Below are positions 1-11,012 of a stretch of DNA of 64,000 bases, in pieces. Location of the stretch: NCBI RefSeq assembly GCF_001676705.1, contig NZ_CP016170.1:372001-436000 (forward strand), given 5' to 3'. The notes below the pieces were generated by a model that did not search any database, was not told the DNA's origin, and saw nothing but the letters and a program-made list of their open reading frames with translations. The DNA comes from Bordetella bronchialis (GTDB lineage Bacteria > Pseudomonadota > Gammaproteobacteria > Burkholderiales > Burkholderiaceae_B). Positions within the stretch are counted from its first letter, which is position 1. Every line of letters starts with the position of its first letter. The translations under genes and the position numbers were made by a program.

Positions 1-1576
1 GTCCTTCGTAGTGGATGCCTTTGCGGTAAGCCCACAGCGTGCTTTCGAAGTGCAGCGGAATCAGCGGCACGTCCGCCAGGGCGATCTTCGTGGATTCTTC
101 CAGCAGCTTGCGGCGCTTGTCGGCGTCGACGGTGATGGCCGCTTCGCGGTACACCTTGTCGAAGGCCGGGTTGGAATAGCCGCCGTAGTTGCTGGTGCCC
201 AGCGACTTGGCTGCGTCCAGCGAGGTCACCCACAGCTGGAACAGCGCGGAGGCCTCGCCCACCTCGGACGGCCAGCCGCCGATCGCGAAACTGAATTCAC
301 GCTTGGCCCGCTTGGGGAAATAGATCGACGCCGTCATCGCGTCCACGTTCGCCTTGATGCCGATACGCGACAGGTATTGCGCGACGGCCTGGGCGACCTG
401 CCCGTCATTGATATAGCGGTCGTTGGTCGTGGACAGGGTCAATTCGAAGCCGTCGGGGTAGCCGGCCTCGGCCAGCAGCTTCTTGGCGGCGGCCGGGTCG
501 TACTTGATTTCCGGCGCATGGGCCAGGCCGCCGAACATGCCGTCCGGCATGTATTGGTAGGCCGGGGTGGCCATGCCGTCCATGATGCGTTGCGTGATGG
601 CCTTGCGATCGATGGCCATATTGATGGCCTGGCGCACCCGCAGATCCTGCAGGGGATTCTTGCCGTCCGGCGCCTTGACCAGGGGGCTGGGCGCACGGCC
701 CACGTCGGGCTGGAAGAACACCAGGCGGGTCGAGGGCGTGGCGACATAGCCGAACTTCGGGTTTTCTTTCAAGCGCTGCAGGTCGCGCGCGGCGGGATTT
801 TCGATCAAATCGAAATCGCCCGACAGCAGGCCCGTCATGCGGGGGCCGGCATTGGGCACCGGCACCATCTTTACTTCCTTCCAGTACGGCTTGGGACCCC
901 AATAGTGCTCGTTGCGTACCAGCTCGATGCCCGTCCCCTTCACATAGGACTTCAGGATGTAGGGTCCGGTGCCAATGGTGTCCTTGCCGTTGTTGAAGTC
1001 CACCACGGTAGGCCACGGTCCCGTGACGCCGCAGCCTTCCTTGGGCGCGAACGTCAGCTTGCCGTGCGGGACGATGCCGTTCCAGATGATGGGAAGCGAG
1101 CGCGCGACCTCGGCGGGCATGACGGGCAGCGGCTGGCGTGTCTTGATGATGACCGTATAGTCATCCGGCGTCTGGACGTCGGCGAAGAGCTGCGTCAGCG
1201 TGGCGTAGGAATTCGAGATATTGGTCTCGTTGTTCAGCGTGCGGCAGATCGTGAACAGCACGTCCTGCGACGTGAAGGGCTTGCCGTTCGAGAACGTCAC
1301 ATCACGGCGCAGCTTGAACTCCCAGGTCAGGTCGTCCAGGTTTTTCCACGACGTCGCCAGGGCGGGGACCAGGTTCATATCGGCGTCGCGCCCGATCAGC
1401 GAGCTGTACACATGCGCCGAGAACGCATCGTTCGCGGACATCTTGTGATAGTGGGGATCGGCGGATGTGGGCTCGGCCGACAGGGCGATTTTCAGGGTCT
1501 GGGCCTGGGCCGGAATGGCGGCGGCGATACCGGCGCTGGCGCAGAGCAGCGCCAGCGTATGGCGGGAAAACAGCAT
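1..1576 (-). CDS. ABC transporter substrate-binding protein, family 5 (peptide/opine type), 3' end cut by window
   Basis: Periplasmic solute receptor of the DppA/OppA (SBP_bac_5) family, which delivers peptides or related compounds to an ABC permease. The first 25 residues form a signal peptide (hydrophobic ALLCASAG core, AxA cleavage site before QTLKIALS). The body carries family features: 'SLIGRD' after the first strand, 'FKLRRDVTFSNGKPFTSQDV' early on, and 'RQAINMAIDRKAI' in the middle. About 525 residues are visible and the C-terminus lies beyond base 1, so the permease genes, if linked, are outside the window. The ATG at 1576 follows a GGAG ten bases upstream. The ligand cannot be told from sequence. 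The family call is secure and the specificity is open. Confidence 0.93.
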   Translation of the reverse strand, partial: MLFSRHTLALLCASAGIAAAIPAQAQTLKIALSAEPTSADPHYHKMSANDAFSAHVYSSLIGRDADMNLVPALATSWKNLDDLTWEFKLRRDVTFSNGKPFTSQDVLFTICRTLNNETNISNSYATLTQLFADVQTPDDYTVIIKTRQPLPVMPAEVARSLPIIWNGIVPHGKLTFAPKEGCGVTGPWPTVVDFNNGKDTIGTGPYILKSYVKGTGIELVRNEHYWGPKPYWKEVKMVPVPNAGPRMTGLLSGDFDLIENPAARDLQRLKENPKFGYVATPSTRLVFFQPDVGRAPSPLVKAPDGKNPLQDLRVRQAINMAIDRKAITQRIMDGMATPAYQYMPDGMFGGLAHAPEIKYDPAAAKKLLAEAGYPDGFELTLSTTNDRYINDGQVAQAVAQYLSRIGIKANVDAMTASIYFPKRAKREFSFAIGGWPSEVGEASALFQLWVTSLDAAKSLGTSNYGGYSNPAFDKVYREAAITVDADKRRKLLEESTKIALADVPLIPLHFESTLWAYRKGIHYEG

Positions 1577-2537
1577 CGAGAGGACTCCGGGAAGAGGCGC
1601 GTCCCGATAACCGCGGACGCTCGGCAGCGACCGCGCCGCGTCCCGGCCGTGGTCCCCCCCGCGATAGGGCGGCCAGCATTTGCAACCGTAACCAGCTCGT
1701 TATCAGACGTATCGCCGAAGCGGCCGATTATCCCGAGGCTGGCAAAAGCCTGTCAATGCGCGTTAGCGCTGAGAGAACGGTTTACCCGTCATGGACGGCG
1801 GAAGGAGCCGGCGATGCCGCCGGGGCCAGCGCGCCGGCGCGAGGGATGCGGGCTACGGGGAGGGCCTAGCCACGACAAGAGCAGCAGCCGCGGCAAGGCC
1901 GGAAGATCAAGGCCGCCAAAAAGCCAGTGGTGGCCGGCTCGCATCCACGGTACTGCTGCGGCATGCGGGCGGGCCACCACTATCGGGCGCTACTGCTACG
2001 GCTGTGTTGCCAGGTGATGCAGAGACTTCTACTGCTACTTCCAACGCGTACTGCTGTGCTGCGGTAATGCAGGTACTACAACGGCGCACTGCTGTGCTGC
2101 GGGGTAATGCGAGTACTACAACTGCGTACTGCTGTGCTGCGGGGTAATGCACGTACTACAACCGCGTACTGCTGTGCTGCCAGGTGATGCCGGTATTGCT
2201 ACCGCTACCACGTCTGCGGGTACTACTACTTCACACTGCTTCACGACACACTGCTCTACTGCTACAAGCGGGTACTGCTCTACTGCTGCGTCTACTCTGC
2301 TTCGCTATGCACTGCTGGTGTTGCTGCGGTGCACTGCCACGCGGGGTGGCAAGCGCATCGTTGCTCGGCAAGGCACCCGGGGGCGCCGATTTCCGTGGCG
2401 GTCTTCGCGTCACTGGCCGTTTGGCCGGAATGACTCGACGGCTATGGCCGGCCGGACGCGGCGCGACTGCGGAAGAGGCGCGGCGGGCGGCGAGCAGCGC
2501 TCAGCCAGCCCATCCGGGCGCCTTGCCGAAGCGGGTC
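1577..2537. other. Gene-poor stretch of ~960 bp
   Basis: No reading frame here looks like a real gene: the open frames have no recognisable motif, poor composition (runs of Arg, Cys, Thr) and no good ribosome binding site. The left part should hold the promoter of the substrate-binding protein. The middle (about 1990-2340) is filled with TACTGCT-rich degenerate repeats described separately. The right part is ordinary GC-rich sequence downstream of the small gene ending at 2538. Confidence 0.6.
2001..2185. repeat. Tandem repeat, ~40-bp unit with a CTGCTGTGCTGC core
   Basis: The 12-base core CTGCTGTGCTGC occurs at 2051, 2089, 2129 and 2169, so the period is 38, 40 and 40 bases. The rest of each unit (a 'GGGGTAATGC' block, then 'GTACTACAAC') is also conserved. 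A worn copy (GCTGTGTTGC) lies at 2001. Beyond 2185 related TACTGCT/CTACTGCT words continue in degraded form to about 2340. There are no unique spacers, so it is not a CRISPR. It looks like a minisatellite in non-coding DNA. Confidence 0.8.
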
Positions 2538-2771
2538 TTACCAGTGCGAACCGTGGATACGGCCGGACTGTTGTTGCGCGCGGGTCATCGTGTCCTGCAC
2601 TTCTTCGATGAAGTTGAAGAAGGCGCCGACACCGTGGGCAACAGCGCGGGCGGCACGCTTGACGGCGTGGACGGGATGGGCGGCGGGTTGAGTGTTCAAG
2701 GTGGTCTCCAGGATGTCGCGTTCGAGGGCGTCGGTAAGACGAAGATTCTGGTTCAGGGCTAGGTTGGTCAT
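2538..2771 (-). CDS. Small hypothetical protein, 77 aa
   Basis: A short gene I do not recognise. The start at 2771 is well supported by GGAG seven bases upstream (GGAGAAAGCC-ATG) and it ends in a clean TAA. The product begins MTNLALNQNLRLTDALERDI and has a basic, alanine-rich middle (KRAARAVAHGVGAF) that could form an amphipathic helix, then a Gln/His-rich tail ending GSHW. It has no signal peptide or membrane segment. It stands alone between the repeat region and a divergent CoA-transferase. A small DNA- or membrane-associated protein is possible but not shown. Confidence 0.6.
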   Translation of the reverse strand: MTNLALNQNLRLTDALERDILETTLNTQPAAHPVHAVKRAARAVAHGVGAFFNFIEEVQDTMTRAQQQSGRIHGSHW

Positions 2772-3212
2772 GGCTTTCTCCGGTGGTGCTTCTTGCTGCC
2801 TGCTTAGTGAAAACCATTATAGGGAAAACCCCTAGTGCAGCGCAACAAGAATTTCAGGGTAAACCCTAGGTTTGTTGTAATGAAACACGACGGCCGCCTG
2901 GAAACGATCCGAACCCCAGGGAAATCAAAGGCTTAGACTGGCCTGTCGGCCGGCAGGTGCGCCCTTCTGCGGCCGGGCTGGCGCCTCTCGCGGCAGGTGG
3001 CGGGCAGGGGGACCGCCCGCGCCGGGCCACCTTCCGCGCGTTTCCCCAGGCGCTCCCCGTCCCGCCCGTCCCGTGGCGAATTTCCACTGCATGAGACAGC
3101 GAGGGCGGCGGGCGATGCGCGCGCGGCCATGGCGGCCGGCGGCGCGGGCGAGATGTCAGGCACAATAGCCAACTGCTCTTTTTTGCCTCGTAACCCTTCG
3201 CGACCCGCGTCC

Positions 3213-4442
3213 ATGTCCACTCGTCCCGCTCCCCTTACCGGCATCCGCGTCCTCGACCTGACCCGCGTACTCGCCGGCCCCTGGTGCACCCAGAACCTGG
3301 CCGACCTGGGGGCCGAAGTCATCAAGATCGAACGGCCGGGCAGCGGCGACGACACGCGCGGCTGGGGCCCTCCTTACTTGAAGGACGCCGAGGGCAACGA
3401 CACGACAGAGGCCGCCTACTATCTCTCGGCCAACCGCAACAAGCTCTCCGTGGCCCTGGACATCGCCACGCCGCGCGGCGCCGAGCTGGTGCGCGAGCTG
3501 GCCATGCAAAGCGACATCCTGGTCGAGAATTTCAAGGTCGGCGGCCTGCGCAAGTACGGCCTGGACTACGAAAGCCTGAGCCAGGCCAATCCGCGGCTGA
3601 TCTATTGCTCCATCACCGGCTTCGGCCAGACGGGCCCCTACGCCAGCCGGCCCGGCTACGATTTCATGATCCAGGGGATGGGCGGCCTGATGAGCATTAC
3701 CGGCGAACGCGACGACGCGCCGGGCGGCGGGCCGCAGAAGGCCGGCGTCGCGGTGGCGGACCTGATGACCGGCATGTACTCCGTCACCGGTATCCTGGCG
3801 GCGCTGTTCGAGCGTGAACGCAGCGGGCTGGGCCAGCACCTGGATATGGCCCTGCTGGATTGCCAGGTCGCGATGATGGCCAACCAGAACCTGAACTACA
3901 TGACGTCGGGCAAGGCGCCTCGGCGCGCGGGCAACGCGCACCAGAACCTGGTGCCGTACCAGGTGTTCGCCGTCAGCGACGGGCACATGATCGTCGCCGT
4001 GGGCAACGACAGCCAGTTCCGCGCCTACTGCGGCGTCATAGGGCTGCCCGAACTGGCCGACGATCCCCGCTTCGCCACCAATCCCAAGCGGGTCGTGAAC
4101 CGCGAGGTGCTGGTACCCATCCTGGCCGAGCGCATGGCCCAGGGCGAGCGCGACCACTGGCTGGCCGAGCTGGAACGGGTGGGCGTGCCGGCGGGGCCCA
4201 TCAATACGCTGGACCAGGTCTATGAGGACCCGCAGGTGCAATTCCGCCAGATGCGCCGCGAATTGCCGCACCCGGTGGCCGGCACCGTGCCTATCGGGGC
4301 CAGCCCGCTGCGGTTTTCCGGCAGCCCGGTGGAATACCGGCGCGCGCCGCCCCTGCTGGGGCAGCACACCGAACAGGTGCTGCGCGAACGGCTGGGCTTG
4401 ACCGACGGCGACATCCAGGCGCTGGCCGCCGGAACCGTTTGA
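3213..4442 (+). CDS. Family III (CaiB/BaiF) CoA-transferase, 409 aa
   Basis: Transfers CoA between acyl donors and carboxylic acids through an aspartyl-CoA intermediate. It has the full family length and hallmarks: 'GIRVLDLTRVLAGPWCTQ' at residues 10-27, 'LGAEVIKIERPGSGDDTR' at 32-49, 'NKLSVALD', the expected catalytic aspartate D183 in VADLMTG, and 'GQHLDMALLDCQ' further on. The frame is open upstream to 2997, but the ATG at 3213 begins exactly where family homology begins. It lies 140 bp upstream of a 3-hydroxyacyl-CoA dehydrogenase on the same strand, so the two may act in one acyl-CoA degradation route. The substrate is unknown. 'Formyl-CoA transferase' or 'L-carnitine dehydratase' would be over-specific names. 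Confidence 0.93.
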   Translation: MSTRPAPLTGIRVLDLTRVLAGPWCTQNLADLGAEVIKIERPGSGDDTRGWGPPYLKDAEGNDTTEAAYYLSANRNKLSVALDIATPRGAELVRELAMQSDILVENFKVGGLRKYGLDYESLSQANPRLIYCSITGFGQTGPYASRPGYDFMIQGMGGLMSITGERDDAPGGGPQKAGVAVADLMTGMYSVTGILAALFERERSGLGQHLDMALLDCQVAMMANQNLNYMTSGKAPRRAGNAHQNLVPYQVFAVSDGHMIVAVGNDSQFRAYCGVIGLPELADDPRFATNPKRVVNREVLVPILAERMAQGERDHWLAELERVGVPAGPINTLDQVYEDPQVQFRQMRRELPHPVAGTVPIGASPLRFSGSPVEYRRAPPLLGQHTEQVLRERLGLTDGDIQALAAGTV

Positions 4443-4582
4443 ACGACCAAGGAACCGCCGCCCGCTGAACGGCCGCCGGTGGCGGCATCCGCCGGGGCGG
4501 GCATGGCGGGACACCGTGACGCGCCGTCCGCCGAAGGGGTGGGCGCGCGCCCGCAACGAATCACAGGCAGGAGACCGACATC

Positions 4583-6100
4583 ATGACAGGGACCATCGAC
4601 ATCATCGGCATCGTGGGCGCGGGCGCCATGGGACGGGGCATTGCCCAGATCGCCGCCCAGGCCGGCCTGACCGTGCGGCTGTACGACACGAGCGCCGACG
4701 CCGTGGCCGCCGCGCGGACCAGCCTGCAGCAGACATGGGCCAAGCTGGCGGAGAAGGGCAAGCTGAGCGCGGACGACGCGGGGCAGGCGCTCTCGCGCAT
4801 CGTGCCCTGCGGCGCGCTGGCCGACCTGAAGGATTGCCAGCTGGTGGTCGAAGCCATCGTCGAACGCCTGGACATCAAGCGCGAAGTCTTCAAGCAGCTG
4901 GAGGAAGTCGTCGCCGAGACCTGCATCCTGGCTTCCAACACGTCCTCGCTATCGATCACGGCCATTGCCGCCGCCTGCCGGTTGCCTTCGCGCGTGGTGG
5001 GCTATCACTTCTTCAACCCCGTGCCGCTGATGAAGGTCGTGGAGATCATCGACGGCCTGCGCAGCGACCCGGCCGTCGGGGATGCGCTGGTCGAACTGAC
5101 CCGCCGCATGGGCCACACCCCCGTGCGGGCGCGCGATATGCCGGGCTTCATCGTCAACCATGCCGGCCGCGGGATGAACACCGAAGGCCTGCGCGTGGCG
5201 CAGGAGTCGGTCGCGACGTTCGCCCAGGTCGACGCCATCATGCGCGAGCAGGCCGGCTTCCGGATGGGGCCGTTCGAGCTCCTGGACCTGACCGCGCTGG
5301 ACGTTTCGCATCCCGTGATGGAGTCCATCTACCGCCAGTTCTTCGACGAGCCGCGCTTTCGCCCCTCGCCCATCACCACGGTGCGGCTGGCCGGCGGGCT
5401 GGTGGGGCGCAAGGCCGGCGAAGGTTTCTACCGCTATGCGGACGGCCAGAAGCAGGTCCCGCCGGAGCCGCCCGTGCCGCCCGCGACGGCGGGTTTGAAG
5501 GTATGGGTCAGCGGCATCCACCCGCAGGGCCATGCCGCGGTGTGCGCGCTGCTGGACGAGCTTGGCGTGGCGCGCGCGCCGGATAGCCGCGCGCCGGACG
5601 ACGCGCTCATCGTCGTCACGCCCTTTGGCGAGGATGTATCCACGGCGGTATTCACCCAGGACCTGGACCCGGCGCGCACGGTGGCCATCGACGCCTTGCA
5701 CGGCTTCGATTCCAAGCGCCGGCGTACGGTCATGGTCTCGCCGGCGACGCTGCCCCAGTGGCGCGACGCGGCGCATGCGCTCTTCGCGGCCGACGGCGCG
5801 CCGGTCAGCGTGATCGAGGACTCGCCCGGCTTCGTCGCGCAGCGCATCGTCGCCACCATCGTCAACATCGCCTGCGACATCGCGCAGCAGCGTATCGCCA
5901 CGGCGGAGGATATCGACAAGGCCGTCACGCTGGGCCTGGGCTACCCCATGGGGCCCTTGGCCATGGGCGACGTCCTGGGTGCGGCGCGCATCCTGGAGAT
6001 CCTGCGCAATATGCAGCGCGTGACCGGCGATCCCCGTTACCGCCCCAGCCTGTGGCTGCAGCGGCGCGTGCAGCTGAAGATGTCGTTGCTGGAAGGCTAG
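4583..6100 (+). CDS. 3-hydroxyacyl-CoA dehydrogenase (PaaH/FadB-like), 505 aa
   Basis: NAD-dependent oxidation of 3-hydroxyacyl-CoA to 3-ketoacyl-CoA. The N-terminal Rossmann domain starts with IGIVGAGAMGRGIA (residues 8-21). The catalytic region follows as VVGYHFFNPVPLMKVVEII with the expected His at 142. It has two C-terminal 3HCDH domains: one around 'MPGFIVNHAGRGMNTEG' and 'GFRMGPFELLDLTALD', the second around 'DSPGFVAQRIVATIVN' and 'GLGYPMGPLAMGD'. The two-domain length of about 505 matches PaaH/PaaC-type enzymes of phenylacetate or general beta-oxidation. Start supported by an upstream GGAG. No other paa genes are nearby, so a role in phenylacetate catabolism is not implied. Confidence 0.93.
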   Translation: MTGTIDIIGIVGAGAMGRGIAQIAAQAGLTVRLYDTSADAVAAARTSLQQTWAKLAEKGKLSADDAGQALSRIVPCGALADLKDCQLVVEAIVERLDIKREVFKQLEEVVAETCILASNTSSLSITAIAAACRLPSRVVGYHFFNPVPLMKVVEIIDGLRSDPAVGDALVELTRRMGHTPVRARDMPGFIVNHAGRGMNTEGLRVAQESVATFAQVDAIMREQAGFRMGPFELLDLTALDVSHPVMESIYRQFFDEPRFRPSPITTVRLAGGLVGRKAGEGFYRYADGQKQVPPEPPVPPATAGLKVWVSGIHPQGHAAVCALLDELGVARAPDSRAPDDALIVVTPFGEDVSTAVFTQDLDPARTVAIDALHGFDSKRRRTVMVSPATLPQWRDAAHALFAADGAPVSVIEDSPGFVAQRIVATIVNIACDIAQQRIATAEDIDKAVTLGLGYPMGPLAMGDVLGAARILEILRNMQRVTGDPRYRPSLWLQRRVQLKMSLLEG

Positions 6101-6243
6101 CCTGGCGGGGGATCCGGGCAGGGGTTGCTGGCTGCCCGCCCTAGACCAGGGAAATACGAAGACGCGAGCAAGGAAGGCGCACCGGCCGCGACTTTCGTGA
6201 GGCGCCCGGCACACCGGGAGACCTCCGGCGCACCGCCTGGATT

Positions 6244-7380
6244 TCAGAGCACGACCAGATTGTCCCGGTGCACGAGTTCCGGTTCGGTCATGCTGCCGAG
6301 TAGCGTCTCGATGCGGGAAGAGGGCTGGCGCATGATGCGCCGTGTGTCCGCCGCGGAATAGTTCACCAGCCCGCGCGCGCATTCATGGCCGTCCGTGTCC
6401 ACGCAGGCGACGACATCGCCGCGATCGAAGTCGCCTTGTACATCGATGACCCCGATGGGCAGCAGGCTTTTGCCTTCCTGCTTGAGCGCGCGGACGGCGC
6501 CTTCGTCCAGGACCACGCGGCCGCGCAGGCGCAGGTGGTCCGCCAGCCATTGCTTGCGGGCCGACCACACCGGCAATACCGCGCGCAGCTCGCTGCCGAT
6601 GCACTCGCCTTGCGACAGGCGCACCAGCACGTCGCGTTCGCGGCCGGACGCGATCACGGTGTGCGCGCCGCTGTGCGCGGCGCGCTTGGCGGCCAGCACC
6701 TTGGTCAGCATGCCGCCGGTGCCGATGCCGCTGCCCGCGCCACCGGCCATCGCTTCCAGCGCCGGATCGCCGGCCTGGGCGTGCGAGACGAAGCGGGCAT
6801 CGGGATGCTTGCGGGGGTCGGCCTCGTACAGGCCGCGCTGGTCGGTCAGGATGATCAGCGCGTCCGCTTCGATCAGGTTGGTCACCAGCGCGCCCAGCGT
6901 GTCGTTGTCGCCGAAACGGATCTCGTCGGTAACCACCGTGTCGTTCTCGTTGACGATGGGCACCACGCCCATGCGCAGCAGCGCGAAAAGCGTGGACCGC
7001 GCGTTCAGGTACCGGCGCCGGTCGGCCAGGTCTTCGTGCGTCAACAGGATTTGCGCCGTGCGCAGGCCATGTTCCGCGAAGGCGGCTTCATAGGCCTGCG
7101 CCAGGCCCATCTGTCCGACGGCGGCCGCCGCCTGCAGCTCGTGCATGGCGGAGGGACGCTTGCGCCATCCCAGGCGGGCCATGCCCTCCGCGATGGCGCC
7201 GCTGGACACCAGGACCAGTTGCTTGCCCTGTTGCCGCAGCGCGGCGATCTGCTGCGCCCAGTGCGCGACCGCGATGCGGTCCAAGCCGCGGCCCTCGTTG
7301 GTGACGAGCGTGGATCCTACTTTGGCGACCAGCCGGCTGGCGGCGGCGATGACGGAGACGGCATGGGTGTCGGCGGACAT
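6244..7380 (-). CDS. proB: Glutamate 5-kinase
   Basis: First enzyme of proline synthesis: ATP-dependent phosphorylation of L-glutamate to gamma-glutamyl phosphate in the cytoplasm. The 378-residue protein shows the amino-acid-kinase fold ('[13 protein letters not shown]' near residue 13, '[16 protein letters not shown]', '[38 protein letters not shown]' regions) and, from about residue 280, a C-terminal PUA domain ('[19 protein letters not shown]'). It lies 79 bp downstream of obgE on the same strand, the usual betaproteobacterial rplU-rpmA-obgE-proB order. It is therefore probably transcribed at least partly with the ribosomal genes. Feedback inhibition by proline is known for the family. 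Confidence 0.97.
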   Translation of the reverse strand: MSADTHAVSVIAAASRLVAKVGSTLVTNEGRGLDRIAVAHWAQQIAALRQQGKQLVLVSSGAIAEGMARLGWRKRPSAMHELQAAAAVGQMGLAQAYEAAFAEHGLRTAQILLTHEDLADRRRYLNARSTLFALLRMGVVPIVNENDTVVTDEIRFGDNDTLGALVTNLIEADALIILTDQRGLYEADPRKHPDARFVSHAQAGDPALEAMAGGAGSGIGTGGMLTKVLAAKRAAHSGAHTVIASGRERDVLVRLSQGECIGSELRAVLPVWSARKQWLADHLRLRGRVVLDEGAVRALKQEGKSLLPIGVIDVQGDFDRGDVVACVDTDGHECARGLVNYSAADTRRIMRQPSSRIETLLGSMTEPELVHRDNLVVL

Positions 7381-7459
7381 GACAAAGCCGGAGCGTGAAC
7401 GGGTGAAGGCGTCGGGCGCGCCGCACGCAATGCGCGCGGCCGCAGAATGCGATTATGGC

Positions 7460-8770
<1,311 letters not shown>

Positions 8771-9031
8771 TTATTCAGCGGCGACGATCGATACCGTCTT
8801 CTTGTTCAGCGCGCCCTTGGTGGCGAACTGCACCTTGCCGTCGACCAGCGCGTACAGCGTGTGGTCCTTGCCCATGCCGACGTTCACACCGGCGTGGACG
8901 CGGGTACCGCGCTGACGCACGATGATGGAACCGGCCGGGATCAGTTGACCGCCGTAGGCCTTGACGCCCAGTCGCTTCGATTCCGAATCGCGACCGTTCC
9001 GCGTAGAGCCGCCGCCCTTTTTCTGTGCCAT
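8771..9031 (-). CDS. rpmA: 50S ribosomal protein L27
   Basis: Component of the large ribosomal subunit whose N-terminus reaches the peptidyl transferase centre. The 86-residue protein has the standard beginning [16 protein letters not shown] and the conserved '[23 protein letters not shown]' and '[17 protein letters not shown]' blocks. It is 33 bp downstream of rplU, its usual partner, and is followed by a terminator at 8714-8745. Confidence 0.99.
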   Translation of the reverse strand: MAQKKGGGSTRNGRDSESKRLGVKAYGGQLIPAGSIIVRQRGTRVHAGVNVGMGKDHTLYALVDGKVQFATKGALNKKTVSIVAAE

Positions 9032-9064
9032 GTTTTAGCTCCTGCTATGGATACCGGATGCGCG

Positions 9065-9376
9065 TCAGGCCGTAATGGCCTCGATGCGGATTTCGGTGTA
9101 GTTCTGACGGTGGCCCTGATGCTTCTGATAGTGCTTGCGACGGCGCATCTTGAAGATCTTGACCTTGTCGTGCCTGCCATGCGCAAGAACGGTCGCCTTG
9201 ACCACGGCGCCGGAGACGATGGGCGTGCCAACTTTCAGCTGGTCGCCTTCGCCCACGGACAGAACCTGGTCCAGGGTGATTTCTTGCCCAATGTCAGCAG
9301 GTATCTGTTCTACCTTGAGTTTTTCGCCGGCTGCGACACGATACTGCTTGCCGCCGGTTTTTATGACCGCGTACAT
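9065..9376 (-). CDS. rplU: 50S ribosomal protein L21
   Basis: Large-subunit protein that binds 23S rRNA. The 103-residue product begins [20 protein letters not shown] and carries the signature '[20 protein letters not shown]' near the C-terminus. It is the first gene of the rplU-rpmA unit, which has a near-consensus promoter about 230 bp upstream at 9615-9643. Confidence 0.99.
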   Translation of the reverse strand: MYAVIKTGGKQYRVAAGEKLKVEQIPADIGQEITLDQVLSVGEGDQLKVGTPIVSGAVVKATVLAHGRHDKVKIFKMRRRKHYQKHQGHRQNYTEIRIEAITA

Positions 9377-9614
9377 GGGTAAATTCCTATAAGGGGTTTA
9401 TCTTCAGCGTCTGCTTGCGCTTGCCGGTCTGTCGAAAGTCTTTATGCTCGACTTTCGGCGGGCGGCGGGTCTTTGATCCCTGGGTCTTCCGAGGGTCTTC
9501 TGTGGATCTTTCGATCCCTTCGACTCTTACCGAAGCGGGGCCATGGGCCAATGGGCCAATGAGCCCCCCCGCAGCGCGCCGGGTTTCCCCAGCGGACAAA
9601 ACGCTGAACTTGGG

Positions 9615-9643
9615 ATTCTATCCTGGCCAGACGGCGATGTCAA
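9615..9643 (-). promoter_or_regulatory. Sigma-70 promoter of rplU-rpmA-obgE
   Basis: On the minus strand TTGACA (9643-9638) and TAGAAT (9620-9615) are separated by exactly 17 bases. The -35 is a perfect consensus and the -10 differs by one base (TATAAT). It points toward rplU, giving a leader of about 230 nt. The leader has no obvious gene. A role in L21 autoregulation is possible but I see no defined structure. Confidence 0.8.
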
Positions 9644-9788
9644 AAAGTACAGCCGGACCAAGGAGTTACGCGTTGCGCCCAGGGTGCCGGCCGGCGGGCG
9701 GCCCGCCGTTTGCTTCCATGGCCGCGCAGGGCGCCTGCCGCGCGGACGCCCGGGCGCGTCGTGGCACGGTCCCGCCAAGGTGACACCG

Positions 9789-9794
9789 TATAAT
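9789..9794 (+). promoter_or_regulatory. Possible -10 element upstream of ispB
   Basis: A perfect TATAAT lies about 90 bp before the ispB start in otherwise GC-rich DNA. No good -35 is seen at 17 bases (the hexamer there is ACGGTC), so this is only a likely promoter. It is divergent from the rplU promoter, about 150 bp away. Confidence 0.45.
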
Positions 9795-9880
9795 TCGCAC
9801 GACCCCCGGCCGGCTTGCATGGCGGGCGCGGGCCCGCGACATGAGCCTTTCCGCTCGTCTTTCTAGCACCCGGACACGTC

Positions 9881-10846
9881 TTGAATCTCCCCGAGCTTAT
9901 TGCCCCTGTTGCCGACGATATGAAGGCGGTCGACGCCGTCATCCGTGCCCGGCTGAATTCCGACGTCGTGCTCATCCGCACCATCGGCGATTACATCGTC
10001 GGCGCCGGCGGCAAGCGCATGCGTCCGGCGCTGCTGCTCATGATGGCGCGCGCCCTGGGGTATGAGGGCTCGGCCCACCATACGCTGGCGGCGGTGGTGG
10101 AATTCATCCACACCGCCACCCTGCTTCATGACGATGTCGTGGACGAGTCCGACCTGCGGCGCGGCCGCCAGACCGCCAACGCGGTGTTCGGCAACGCCGC
10201 CAGCGTGCTGGTCGGCGACTATCTGTATTCCCGCTCCTTCGAGATGATGGTCGACGTGGACTCGATGCGCGTCATGGCCATCCTGTCGCAGGCCACCACC
10301 GTCATCGCGGAAGGCGAAGTGCTGCAGTTGTTGAACGTGCACGATCCCGACGTGTCGCAAGAGCGCTATCTGCAGGTGGTGCGCTACAAGACCGCCAAGC
10401 TGTTCGAGGCCGCCGCCCAGGTGGGGGCCGTCCTGGCGGGCGCCACGCCCGAACAGGAACAGGCCGCCGCGGCCTATGGCCGCCATATCGGCACGGCCTT
10501 CCAGCTGGTGGACGACGTGCTCGATTACGATGGCGACGCCGCGGCGCTGGGCAAGAACGTCGGCGATGACCTGCGCGAAGGCAAGCCTACCTTGCCGCTG
10601 ATCCGCGTCATGGAAGTCGGCACGCCCGCGCAGCAGGAACTGGTGCGCAATGCCATCCAGACCGGCGACGCCGATTTCGAGGCCGTGGCCGCTGCCATCC
10701 ACGACACCGACGCGCTGGGCCATGCCATGCAGGCCGCCCGCGCGGAAGCCGAACTGGCCCGGCAGGCGCTGGCGGGTGTCCCGATTTCCGTTTATCAGCA
10801 ATCCCTGCTAGAATTCTGCGCTTTCGCGGTAAACCGCGATCGATGA
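9881..10846 (+). CDS. ispB: Polyprenyl (octaprenyl) diphosphate synthase
   Basis: Elongates farnesyl diphosphate with isopentenyl diphosphate to make the ubiquinone side chain. The 321-residue protein has both aspartate-rich motifs: LLHDDVVDESD (D84, D85, D88) and QLVDDVLDYDGD (D211, D212, D215), plus 'GGKRMRP' for diphosphate binding. The start is TTG at 9881, giving the MNLPELIAPVADDMKAVDAV N-terminus that fits the family. The next ATG (9920) would remove part of the first helix. It is divergent from rplU, a common arrangement in proteobacteria. Confidence 0.95.
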   Translation: MNLPELIAPVADDMKAVDAVIRARLNSDVVLIRTIGDYIVGAGGKRMRPALLLMMARALGYEGSAHHTLAAVVEFIHTATLLHDDVVDESDLRRGRQTANAVFGNAASVLVGDYLYSRSFEMMVDVDSMRVMAILSQATTVIAEGEVLQLLNVHDPDVSQERYLQVVRYKTAKLFEAAAQVGAVLAGATPEQEQAAAAYGRHIGTAFQLVDDVLDYDGDAAALGKNVGDDLREGKPTLPLIRVMEVGTPAQQELVRNAIQTGDADFEAVAAAIHDTDALGHAMQAARAEAELARQALAGVPISVYQQSLLEFCAFAVNRDR

Positions 10847-10916
10847 TCGTAACGCCGCAGCGATGTGCCACGGGATCTACCCACGGCGCGGATGCAAGGC
10901 GGGACGGCAGCGAAAA

Positions 10917-10994
<78 letters not shown>

Positions 10995-11012
10995 TCAAGT
11001 GGTCAAATTCCG

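Noticed and set aside
1890..1960. Fragment of a histone H1-like (BpH1) gene, suggested by a KIKAAKKP-like stretch
   Set aside because: Only a few codons fit, in a frame without a start or a lysine/alanine-rich continuation. Coincidence is more likely.
2001..2340. CRISPR array
   Set aside because: The ~40-bp units are contiguous with no unique spacers, and no cas genes are present.
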